The notes under the pieces are model-generated. The model did not search any database and was not told the DNA's origin. It saw nothing but the letters and a program-made list of their open reading frames with translations. Of a DNA stretch of 64,000 bases, positions 45,051 through 55,206 are shown one piece after another (positions within the stretch are counted from its first letter, which is position 1; the number at the start of each line of letters is the position of its first letter). A program made the translations under genes and the position numbers. The stretch comes from Papaver somniferum (Eukaryota > Streptophyta > Magnoliopsida > Ranunculales > Papaveraceae). The stretch lies in NCBI RefSeq assembly GCF_003573695.1, contig NC_039364.1, positions 229,936,784 to 230,000,783 on the forward strand, given 5' to 3'.

Positions 45051-45287
45051 TCAAAAGAGCAATATTTTTTTATCTATATTAACTGATCTACCTCCTTCCT
45101 CTATGACTTTCTTTGACTCTTCTTTTACCCATTCTAGGGTTTTATGCTTGTTAGCCAGAGGAACATCATCATTTTCTGTGAGAGTTTTAAGGTTCATGGA
45201 AGGAGAAGGAGATTGGTGTTTTCTCTTTGCATTTCCCATGAGAAGAGTGATAACATCTTTTGGTGGAGGTGACGAAGGATGGGACAT
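45051..45287 (-). other. Short ORF next to the copia insertion, unknown
   Basis: 78 codons starting MSHPSSPPPKDVITLLMG with a lysine-rich middle. Its stop codon overlaps the target duplication of the copia element. It looks like a possible first exon of a host gene, but the family was not recognised and no continuation was found on the other side of the element (34999-35050). 45288-45454 shows nothing more. Confidence 0.25.
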
Positions 45288-45454
45288 GTCGAGATGATTA
45301 AATTTTAGAGTTCCGATTAGATTTTGTAGAGAAAGAGAAGATTTAAATGGGTTTCCTGAGAAAGTGTGTCGTGTAAGGTTTGAGAAAGTGTGTTGTGTAA
45401 GGTTTCACAGGAGATGTTGGGTCGCTGGCGGGAGTAGTTTTATGGGAAAAATAT

Positions 45455-46627
45455 TGTTTGGTCCTTTTTCAGGTGGGCCCATGTCAGTTTAGTCCTTTGG
45501 GAAAACGCCTTTACTGTTTGGTCCATAATTATTTAAAAATATTAAATGAACAAAAATACCCTTCCATGTTAATTTTTACTTATTTTTTTGTAGCAGTTCA
45601 TTCGTCAAAATGAACTCCTGTTAATTTCTACTTACTTTTTCCGAAATCACCTATATAAATCAGAGTTCATTCCAGAAATGAACTCCATATAAAAACCTAA
45701 AAAAACAGAGTTCATTCCAGAAATGAACTCCATATAAAAACTTAAAAAAAAACATAGTTCATTTCAGAAATGAATTCCATATAAAACCCTAAAAAAACAG
45801 AGTTCATTCCAGAAATGAACTCCATATAAAAACCTAAAAAAACATAGTTCATTCCAGAAATGAACTCCATATAAAAACCTAAAAAAAACCAGAGTTCATT
45901 TATGGAATGAACTGCAGCATCATCATCTTCGTCGTCTTCAACAGCAGCATCAAACATCATCGTCTTCAAAACAGCACCAGCAACATCATATTCATCATGT
46001 TTATCGTCTTCAACACGAGCAACAAACATAAAAAAAAATCAAGATCGTCATCAAAATCTAGATCGTCAACATAAAAAATCAAGATCTTCGTCTTCAACAT
46101 CTTCATAATCAAGATCTTCGTCTTCAACAACTTCATAAAGAATCAAGATGTTCAACATCTTCATCGTCGTCTTCAACATCTTCAACAGATGTAGATGAAT
46201 CTTCAACAGCAGCGACGGATTTCGTCGTAAATCGTCTTCATCATCTATATCCGCAGCAACAACAAATAACATGATTTCATCTTCATCATCATAAACCCTA
46301 AGTTCATCTTCAACATCACCAACATGAGCAGCAACAACGTATTCAACAGTAACATGAAGAAAAAGAACAAAAAATAATGGAGACGCCATTATTACCAAGA
46401 AGAAAAGAAGAAGAAAAAAAAAAGAGATTAGATCTGAAAATAAATATGAGAGAGAAAGTAAATCTGAAAAAGATTTTTTCTTTACTGATTTTTGTATATA
46501 TATGTGGCCCCAAAAAGGTATTTCTGTCACTACCTAGTGACAATTACATCATCCATGACATCACCCTAGGACCAAATCATTATTTCTAGGACCAAACTAT
46601 AATTTATATCTCAAATAGGACCAAACA
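45455..46627. mobile_element. TIR element with TGTTTGGTCC ends
   Basis: The left end TGTTTGGTCC (45455-45464) is matched by GGACCAAACA at 46618-46627; further GGACCAAA copies lie at about 46572 and 46594. No target duplication was found. The minus strand shows TATATATA near 46495, then ATG at about 46377 (MASPLFFVLFLHVTVEYVV, signal-peptide-like) and long Asp/Glu-rich open frames to 45742. It may hold a captured gene, but no family is recognised. Confidence 0.5.
45662..45910. repeat. 45-bp minisatellite with an internal palindrome
   Basis: Five full and one degenerate unit, each containing AGTTCATTCCAGAAATGAAC followed by TCCATATAAAAACCTAAAAA. AGTTCATT..AATGAACT is a palindrome. On the minus strand the array stays open and reads FLGFYMEFISGMN repeated every 15 residues. 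Confidence 0.85.
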
Positions 46628-47340
46628 GACAGTTGACTAGGTCAAAAGGACTAGACTCTCTCTAATATATTATTTGTAGGACCATATGGTATTTCCTACT
46701 AGTTTTATCCGGTACAAAATGCTAGAAAATAGGAGAGTTAATGGCATGTTACTCGCCACTTTGTACGTGCCAACTCTCACCGGCGTCTCACTTACAATGG
46801 ATCGGAACTCTCTTGCCCTTCCACTTTCTGCCATTGGAGAAGCTAATAGTAGCATTTCTATCGCTTAAGAGTGATGGTTGCAGGTGAGATGTTGGAGAAA
46901 TCTGAACCAGTGTACCATGATTAATAAGCACGAAAACTGGTTCAATCTTTATATGAAAGTTGACACTGTTTTCTGTCAACTTTCGTATAATATCCATGTC
47001 ATTGTCAACACTCAGCAACGAGTAAGAGAAGAAAAATGAGTTAATTTTGAAGGAAATATATTATAAACAAATCAACTTAATTTCATTCAACTCTCACTTT
47101 AGACATTTGCAACACTCTTCATGCATACTTTTGCTCCAATATAAGTTAATATATTGGAGGTTAGATATTCGAGTAAACTGACCCGCTAATACCAGGTCTG
47201 CCAATCAGTTTTCTACAACTCTCACTTCCAACATTAATCACCCCGAAATTGCAGTATATGATAAGAAAAATCAAACACATTATAGAAGACGATTGAGCTA
47301 TCTAGAACTTACAAATATGGAACAGTAAAGCAAATACAAA
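46628..47340. other. No recognisable gene
   Basis: Sequence between the TIR element and the BBE-like pseudogene. The missing N-terminal part of the BBE-like gene was looked for and not found; only short ORFs are present. Confidence 0.35.
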
Positions 47341-48507
47341 ATGCATGTGTGTACCTTCATTGTTATTGATCTTAATTTGTGCTCGATTTCTGTCGATGTT
47401 AGTACTCAAACTGCATGGGTTCAGAGTGGTGCAACTATAGGAGAACTTGCATATATGATTGCTGAGAAAAGTAAAATTCTTGGGTTCCCTTCTGGGATAT
47501 GTCCTACAATGGGTGTTGGCGGACACTTTAGTGGAGGTGGGATTGGAGCTTTGGTAAGAAAATATGGTACTGCTGCTGATAATATTATTGATGCTTTTAT
47601 ACTTGATGTTAATGGCAGAATACTCAATAGGAGGTCAATGGGTGAAAATCTATTTTGGGACATTAGAGGTGGAAGTGGAGCGAGTTTCGGCATCATTCTT
47701 GCATGGAAAATCAAATTAGTACATATCCCAGAAATAGTCACTGTTTTTTCACCTAGCAGAACATTGGAACAAGGTGCAACAAATTTTTTTGTAAAATGAC
47801 AACAAATTGCAGATAAGCTTCCCGAAGATTTATTCATTCGAACCGTCGTACAACTCGAAAACTGGAACGGACAAAAGACAATTCAAGTTGTATTCAACTC
47901 ATTGTACCTTGGTGGTACTGGAGACCTGCTCAAGCTAATGCAAAAAAGCTTCCCTGAGCTCGGATTAACGGCAAACGACTGCATCGAAACGAATTGGATT
48001 GGATCAGTTTTAAAGCTCTCTTTTACTCCAAACATAGACACATTGCTAAAACGGGTTGGAAGGCATTTGGAAAAGGGTTCTTGAGTTAGAAGCAAGCACA
48101 TTCTTAATACTTGAGCCATTCAGAGGAAAAATGAACGCTATATCAGAATCCGCAATACCTTTCCACATAGAAAAGGTAATTTATATGAGATTCAGTACAT
48201 TGTGAAATGGAACCAAGGACAAGCATCTGAGAAACATATAGATTGGATTAGAAATCTTTACAGTTACATTACTCCATATGTGTCAATTAATCCGCGGGCT
48301 TCGTATGTTAACTATAGAGATCTTGATTTGGGTAAGAATGAGCTTCCAAACATGAGTTTTCTGAAAGCTGCTAATTCACGGGGAACTAAGTATTTCAAAG
48401 GAAATTTTAAAAGATTAGCAATGGTTAAGAAACAAGTTGATCCGCAAAATTTCTTCAATGATGAAGAAAGTATTCCACCATATTTTGCACCCAGCTGTTG
48501 TTACTGA
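47341..48507 (+). pseudogene. Berberine bridge enzyme-like (FAD-linked oxidase) pseudogene, 5' truncated
   Basis: The frame begins within the FAD-binding domain (VIDLNLCSISVDVSTQTAWV) and includes GATIGELAYMIAEKS, FPSGICPTMGVGGHFSGGG with the Cys (codon 47500-47502) that forms the 6-S-cysteinyl bond, and LFWDIRGGSGASFG. A TGA at 47797-47799 stands where Trp is expected before QQIADKLPEDLFIRT. The middle continues to LKLSFTPNIDTLLKR, then two compensating frame changes lie at about 48070 and 48170. The C-terminal berberine domain ends YVNYRDLDLGKN and VDPQNFF-NDEESIPP. The signal peptide and the FAD-histidyl segment are missing. Family enzymes oxidise alkaloids, oligosaccharides or alcohols in the secretory pathway or wall; this copy is non-functional. 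Confidence 0.88.
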
Positions 48508-48833
48508 AGGAGTATGATTTTTCTTTTGTATTAATATAATTTTGAATATTTCTATTTCTACTATGTCATTTCGAGAAAGCTAAATGAACTTTTTGAACTG
48601 TTAGGTTGCGTGAAAGTCGACCCACTGCTAAGGCCGGTTCCTATGGGCATGGCAAATTTGAGAGTTTGTATTTTGCACCCACTATGGAGCTGGCAAACTG
48701 GCTGGCTAAGTGGAAAATTTGCCACTTAGCCAGGCCAGGTCAAGTTTTTACCGAGTGGCGACTCTTGTAAGACCGGTCGGTCTAGTTTACACTGCTAAGT
48801 AGAATCTGATCCAACGACCATAAATCTTTCCCC

Positions 48834-48841
48834 TATAAATA
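48834..48841 (+). promoter_or_regulatory. TATA box of the left Harbinger gene
   Basis: TATAAATA in CCCCTATAAATATCACATTCC, 64 bp before the ATG at 48898 and 202 bp from the left TIR end. Confidence 0.7.
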
Positions 48842-48897
48842 TCACATTCCTCTACCATTTTAACTCACACCTTCTTCCTATTTTCTTAGATTTTTCA

Positions 48898-49410
48898 ATG
48901 GCTCAAAACATGTGTATGGCTTAATTCATAGAAGAGCAACATGCGGCCGAAAATCAAAGAGTTGCACTTCGAGCTAGTGTGCAAAATGAAATAAGAAGAG
49001 CAAATAGTTGGAGAGTTGCACACCAGCGCAATTTTAGCACGTTAGAAGATGAATGCATCTGCAGGAATTATGTTTTCTTCACTAATCATCCAATCCTTGA
49101 TGGTGCATTACGGATTATTCCGTCTTGGGGACGCGTTTTACTGAAATTTGAAGAAGAAAGAACGAACCTCAACAATCGTGATTCGACGGTGTTTAGTGCT
49201 CTGTTCTCCATAATTTCCAAGAACGTTAAAAAGTATATTGGTATGATATGGGAAGAGGCTCGAAACATGAGAAGTGGTGAAACCCTGCTGGAGATTGATC
49301 AAAGATGTCGTGCAAAGTGGCTCCGTGACAACGGAAAGAAGTTCCGATATGCAAGTTGTTATGAAATCTTAAAAGTGTTGCCCCAATTTAATCTAACTTA
49401 TCAATTTTAA
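48898..49410 (+). pseudogene. Harbinger-type Myb/SANT-like ORF with one early stop
   Basis: The frame starts at ATG 48898 (MAQNMCMA), meets TAA at 48919, and then runs open to 49410 (143 codons from 48979). The open part has the trihelix/SANT-like pattern of the accessory protein of plant PIF/Harbinger elements: an acidic start (TLEDECICRNYVFFTNHP), Trp and Phe spacing in SWGRVLLKFEEER, FSIISKNVKKYIGMIWEEA, then NMRSGETLLEI and KWLRDNGKKFRYASCYEILK near the end. In active elements this protein helps the transposase bind DNA and enter the nucleus. The single stop could be a C-to-T change of CAA. Convergent with the PMD gene; the two stops are about 150 bp apart. Confidence 0.7.
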
Positions 49411-49562
49411 GTTCTCAATTTTAACTTATGTAGAAAATTTTAAATTAAGATTATTATTTATCAAACAAAAGTGCAATTAGATTAACGATTTAAACAAACC
49501 ACGATTCATATTAACGATTAACATTTATCTATCAAACTAACGATTACCAAATATATAATCCC

Positions 49563-51866
49563 CTAAGCCAGTTTGATCTTGTGAAAACTCATTATTTGGA
49601 CTCTGAAATGGTGGTTGAGTAGCATCAGGTGATTCATAACCTTGAAATGGTACCGAAGCCATTGGAGGTGCTTGAAATTGGTGAAAGGTGATTCATAACC
49701 TTGAAATGGTACCAGAGCCATTGGAGGTGCTTGAAATTGGTGAAATGCTGAACTTGCTGGGGTATAAATTAAGGATTTCCTAAATGCATCCATATTTACA
49801 CCACCACCAGGAGTAAGTACAGATGCCTGGGGCATGAAACCAAACTGCAAATCTGTCTCCACGTTTGCTGCTGTTGGTGGTAGCTGAGTCTCTTCCACCA
49901 TAGTTGGAGTGTGATGACGACTTCTACGACCTCCACGACTTGCACTTATACAACTTCTTGAATTGCTCTCACCAGGCATTTGAGAACTTGACCCTAACAG
50001 AGTCTCAGGCAATTCATAACTCATACTCTCCCTCAAAGCCTGCATCTATCTCAAGTGAAAAATTGCGGAATAGATTGGTAAAAAGCCAAAATTGTTCAAC
50101 TCGTTCTGATAATCTTCTTTTGATGCCACCACACCATAGTATGGATAGCTTTGTTGCATACCTTCACTAGTAAATGGAACTGTAACAATATCTCCACTTG
50201 GTGATAAAGTCTGGACTTCCCAAGATATTGGAGGCATATTTGACGACCCTATTTGACTGCTAGGGTACGTATATGCTTCGCCCGTCGGTAGTGGGGGTTG
50301 GGATGGAAGATATGTAAGTGGAAAATTTCCAATTGCTGGAAAGTCAACACTACCTAAGTTTTGTGGATGAATAACAATATTTAGCTTGCATACCTTTTGA
50401 AACCTGCTGAAGTAATCATAGTCATCTTCTGGAATTTGGATCAAATATTCAACTTCTTCCCAAGGTTGTCTATTATTTATCAACTTTATCCAATCATCAT
50501 GTGAAACTATTTAAGTTGGAAACGGATTGATTGCTTTTACCTTTTTTCCTTGTAGCTGAAACGTATGTCTTTCCCCGTAGTACCAAATACCCTGACCACT
50601 AATTGGATTGTAAATCACAAGTCTCCTAAGGCTTAACTGTAGCATGGATTGTGTCATTGGTTCATGGAACTCGTCAATAGCAATATACGGCATTGGCGTA
50701 ATGTTGATACTAGTTCTACACAATTGTTGCATCCTCTGAACAACAACGGTATTTTGACCATCATTAATCTGACCAATCCAATTATCAGCTTTGTACTTGT
50801 ACATGACTGGAAAAATTAATCGTTTATCGTGAAGATCAGGTTCTCCGACCTTAAAGTAAGTATACCACCAATACTGAAAAATAACATTGACGAAAATTGA
50901 TGTGTTAGTACATTCACCACTAGTTTGACAACTCGATAATTAATCTATTTAAGCTATTTGTCTTCTTACTTGAGCAATCACCGAGACATATGTATAGCTC
51001 AGTTAAAATTGCAGAACCCCAATCATAATTTGGCACTTTAGTTAAATCTTCTAAAGATTCCAGAAAACCAATTAAGGACATTGTGCTATCATTGGGGAAA
51101 AAATCTTGACCTAACATCCATAATACAAAAATACGTTCGATCTCGGATAATATTCAGTGTATCTCCTAGGCATGGTAACGGCTCAAAAAAACCTTCAACC
51201 CAGACACTCTTAATCCAAATGAGTGTAACTGTCCGGATTCTTGATTTCCTTTAGTATCATTTGAGTACAAGGGGAGTAATTGTTTCCATCTTCCTTCTGA
51301 TATCCACTTTAATTTGTTAAATTGTACTATTTCACCCTCACTTTTTATTCCAGTCAACATATACAAATCTAACGGTGTCAACCCTAAAAACAACATGGTC
51401 ATAAAATTAAAGTTTGTATGTGGAACTAAAATTTGTATCAAACTAAAACTTAAACTATTGAATGGAAAAATAGAACTTACAACACTCGAAATCCTTGAAA
51501 AATAACGTATTTGCATTGTTCCACGAACGTTCACAAATAACTCGCACAACTTGAGTCCTGTGGTTTTTGCCTTTCATGAAATATAAACGCTTCCAAGGAT
51601 ATCTTCTCAAGGATTCTTGAACAGGTTCGGGGAGTAACCCAAACACTTCGGTTAGCGCAGACCACCCACCTCTTACTTTAGGTAACAGAACTCACTCGGG
51701 ATGGTTACATAAATGCATATATGTTACACCAGGTCCAACCAGTTGCCTAACATTAGCGAACTCTTGTTGTTTATCTTGAACCCATACGATATCACTATCT
51801 GCAACAGTTTTTCCTTTTTCTTTCCTGTGTTCTTTTTCTTTGTCTATTTGATTTGGAACTACTCAT
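49563..51866 (-). pseudogene. Plant mobile domain (PMD) gene, copy B, inside the Harbinger-type element
   Basis: ATG at 51864-51866 opens MSSSKSNRQRKRTQE, then a frameshift in an A-rich stretch near 51805. Recognisable PMD parts: a segment with PEPVQESLRRYPWKRLYF (about 51590-51640), LFLGLTPLDLYMLTGI (about 51340-51390), then MLGQDFFPNDSTMSLIGFLE with NYDWGSAILTELYICL (50960-51117). C-terminal exons are at 50511-50804 (GQGIWYYGERHTFQL), 50046-50483 and 49563-50045, the last Pro/Gln-rich. Stops and a 58-bp tandem duplication (49629-49744) add damage. The function of PMD proteins in transposons is unknown; host relatives act in silencing and genome maintenance. This copy is different in sequence from the copy at 3.6-6.9 kb. 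Confidence 0.7.
49629..49744. repeat. 58-bp tandem duplication in the PMD gene
   Basis: 49629-49686 and 49687-49744 are near-identical direct copies starting GGTGATTCATAACC. Because 58 is not a multiple of three, the duplication shifts the frame in the 3' part of the PMD gene. Confidence 0.85.
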
Positions 51867-51948
51867 TTTTAAGTAAAAAATCGCTCTGGTCTGCTCTCTA
51901 GAGAAGAGAAGAAAAAAAATTCTGAATGAAAACTGAAGGGAATTGTGA

Positions 51949-51956
51949 TATTTATA
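51949..51956 (-). promoter_or_regulatory. TATA box of the right Harbinger gene
   Basis: TATAAATA (minus strand) in CGCCTATAAATATCACAATT, 83 bp before the PMD ATG and 210 bp from the right TIR end; nearly identical to the box at 48834-48841. Confidence 0.7.
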
Positions 51957-52373
51957 GGCGGTAGAGCACCGACCGTGGATGGTCGGGTTTAAATCGCTAG
52001 CGGTGTAAATTAGATAGGGCGACTGAAATGAGACCGCTAGCGGTGTAGTCTCGACCGCTAGGTGGAGACTCGATCGCTTATCTTTTTTTCCATAGTGGCG
52101 CAACCAGTTCGCCAGGCCAGCTAGCATAGCAAATGAAGGGTTTAGCCGACCCCATATGAACCGGCTTAAATTGTGCAAAATGTACTTGTCATTCTTGGAG
52201 TGGTGCGACTGTGTCTTAGCAATGTGTGCCTAGAAACAGATAATAATATCTTAAAGGCTGCAACAATGCATGCCTACCATGTAACAAAGTTAGGCACAGA
52301 AAAGAAAAGCATGAGCTAGTTCCACAAGAAAAGCATGAGCTAGCTCCACTTGTACATTTTGTATACGTGACAT

Positions 52374-55206
52374 TGACGAGGTGTCAACTCGCAAATAATA
52401 TTTCTCTACTTTTCTTTACACTAGCAAGTAGTACAATGAAATCAGGATCGTCCCAAAAGAGGTATGAAGCAAAAGTTGTTATGCGAATATTCCTAGCAAA
52501 GAAGATTTTTGTTCTAGAAATTTTGAAAATCACAAAGTTGTATTCAAATATGAGATGGAGTTGATTAAGGAATCATTCTCGACCACGAAATATAAACCTA
52601 ATCGATATATAACCACGTTCTTCGCATTATCTCGTTACTAACAAGCCTAGGATAATTGGTACGCTCAACTATCCCGTTATTATCCCCTAAGCTCACCGGA
52701 TACGGAAGCGCTCGACTATCGGATTCTACTTGCCAAGTTTCCTGGAAGTACGCTCTCTAGATGTGACTTAAACAAATGCTCTAAGTTTTGTGAGATAAGG
52801 TTGCTCCTAGTGATGAATTCAAACGCTTGAATCACCTAATAGTGTCAATTTCTACATACGGGTACTTAACAAAGTCCCATTATCAATACCCATATATCGC
52901 TACTTGTGTTTATAGTTTCTAGACAATTACGGTCGAAGAAATTCTAAACTAGCAATAAAATTACGAATTGACTATTCAATTTCGAACTTAAAAAATCAAC
53001 AATTAATCCATAAACATTATTGGCATAGTAGAAATCATACAATGACGAGAAAACGAGTTATTTCATATCAATTGTAGATTCATATTCCGGGCTTTGAAAT
53101 CGCCCCTAATCAAAGATTGTTTTAGCTACTCATAATTAACATTGTTCTCAAAAATACAAATCTTAAAAGATGTTCAAAAGAAGGAGAAGTTTAGATTAAA
53201 CCCAGGCAGCAAACCAGAGTTGCTGCTGTGTAGAACAGGTCTCTGTCAGCTCCAAGCTTTCTCAGCAATTCTGCAAACAGGTACAGGGGAAAAATGGTGA
53301 TGATAAGGTAGTTTTTCTGTGATTTCTGCGCCTCCCTTATATGTCTCTGCCCTGGAATTGTGAATAAGATACATTCATAAACCCTACGGGCCTCTAAATC
53401 TCAGCCCTTCAACAGCCTAAACTAACGGCAACAGGTCATCAGATCTTCATCATTCAGCCCATACAATCCTGGTCAGCTTCTACTTCATGTCCCTGCCAGT
53501 GAACCATGGCAATAGCACCAGCACCTCTGCCTGACCTTGCCAGAATACTCAGAATATTAACGGCAGCAACCATCAGTCCACTTTCTTGTAGTTTTGCCGG
53601 CTGAAATAAAGCCCAATATTCGACCCAAACTCCACCTCCTTGTACAGACTCACAACAGCAGTCCATCACTAACCCTTCTCGTCTGAATTTCAGGCACAAC
53701 CACACCTCATACATAGCCCACAGAGCCATGGCTACTGCAGCACAAGACCAAGGCAGAACTGTTGGTGTCCTTGCTGCCAGAACTGCACCAAATCCCCATC
53801 GATACATAAGAACCTAATGGCAGCAGCAGCAACACAACTCTCTTCCATTCTTTATTCGAGCCAATGTTAACCCGAAACACCATTAGTACCTAGTCTTCAT
53901 GTTCAACTCCTAAAACAGCACATAGTCTGTCGAGAACCACCACCACTCATTGTAACCCCTTGTGTAAACACCCACAAAATCCAGCAGCAACAACTTTAGA
54001 TGAGCTTGCAGTGGTGAAGAGAAGTTCATTCAGAACTGTTATCGAACATTTGATGTGCAATGGCTCTGATAATGGAGGGATAGATTTTCTAGTGATTTGT
54101 AAGCCTCTTCGTATAACCTTCCCTGCAGAAAACTCACATTCAACACAAACCCAATGTTTTTATACATACACAATTCAATCCAGTCCTCAAAATTCCACCA
54201 AAACTCGACCATTAAACCACCAAAATTCGCCCTCTCAGTCGTATTCTTTCAGGCTTCAGTTGTCTCTGAAAACCCACGGCAAAACATTCACGAAATCAGG
54301 CTAAAACATTTGGTTACCTTCTTCTTTCTCGGCATCTCAAATCTGTTCAAGACAGCCCCAAAATCAACGATCCAGGCAGCACTTTTCTTGCTCGAATTAT
54401 CACCCAAGCCATACATCTAAACCTGCCATTCTTTGTACTCTTTCTTGCTCTCAACCCCTGCTGTGACACTGTCCATTTCTCCTTCCAGAAACCATCGATT
54501 GAACAGCTTAATTTCCTCCCTATTTCCGGTCCAAAATGCCAGCAAATTTACTCCATTCTTCCTTCTCCTTCTCAGCTTCAGATAAAGATTTCGACCCATG
54601 ATGAACAGCCACCAAATTCACGGCTAGATCGACGGCAGACATGGCTGAGAGTTGGATGAAACGAGAAGAGAAATGTCTGTTGTGAATTAAGAGAGAAATG
54701 GTGTTCACCTGGTTGCACAAATTGATTTGCAAGGAGAACTAATTTTTCTCCCATCTTGAATGCATATGTGCGGTGCCTTGGTGGTGAAATCCAATCCTTC
54801 AGCCCCCTCCGGTGCTAAGCCCATGACTTCCTTCAAACAAGCATGTGCAATCCACCTAGCTCGTGACTCAATTCGCATGGCGCTTTTGCTTTCTTTGAAT
54901 TCTCTTATTTCTCAAATTCACTTCTTCTCTTCAATGTCTCTTCATCACTAAAGTTGCCATGCTCTTCGGATATAAGAATTTGCATCACTAAACAGACATG
55001 CTTTTCAGACAAAGATGAAGAAATAAAAGTAAATAATGATAAATAATCTGCCTTGCCCTTTTATGCGACGTTTCTTCTTATTTTGTTCCAAATGACTCCA
55101 AAGTACCTAAAACTCAAAACAAACATAAGGTACGTAATTTACAAGAAAACTTAGCAAAGAAAGATTAACCAATAGATAAATATTAAGGTGTTTTAGACAC
55201 CTATCA
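52374..55206 (-). repeat. 3' LTR of the gag-protease element
   Basis: About 2.8 kb. In element orientation it starts TGATAGGTGTCTAAAACACC and ends near GACACCTCGTCA, preceded by a CTTTTGGGACGATCCTG / ACTACTTGCTAGTG stretch often seen near the LTR end of this lineage. The left border is inferred from TG..CA and was not confirmed by a target duplication. Apparent ORFs such as 53454-53807 repeat in the fragment at 62 kb and are not genes. 52170-52373 shows nothing recognisable. Confidence 0.6.

Larger units (their letters stand above)
48632..52166. mobile_element. PIF/Harbinger-type element carrying a Myb/SANT-like ORF and a plant mobile domain gene
   Basis: Left end GGCCGGTTCCTATGGG, right end read inward AGCCGGTTCATATGGG (14 of 16), flanked by TAA on both sides (48629-48631 and 52167-52169). 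A three-base TAA/TTA target duplication is typical of PIF/Harbinger. About 200 bp inside each end lies the same promoter core CTATAAATATCACA. The two genes face each other. No DDE transposase was found, so the element looks non-autonomous, although the Myb/SANT-like ORF is the customary second Harbinger protein. Total length 3535 bp. Confidence 0.75.

Noticed and set aside
46066..46530. 154-codon minus-strand ORF with hydrophobic start and acidic repeats
   Set aside because: Composition-driven (GAT/GAA repeats) inside a TIR element, with frame changes; noted in the element entry but not called as a gene.
51795..52178. 127-codon ORF across the right Harbinger terminus
   Set aside because: It starts in the flanking DNA and runs through the TIR; only its last part coincides with the true PMD start at 51866.
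53454..53807. 117-codon minus-strand ORF repeated at 62052-62401
   Set aside because: It lies within the LTR of the gag-protease element and its truncated copy; the copies differ by indels and no domain is seen.
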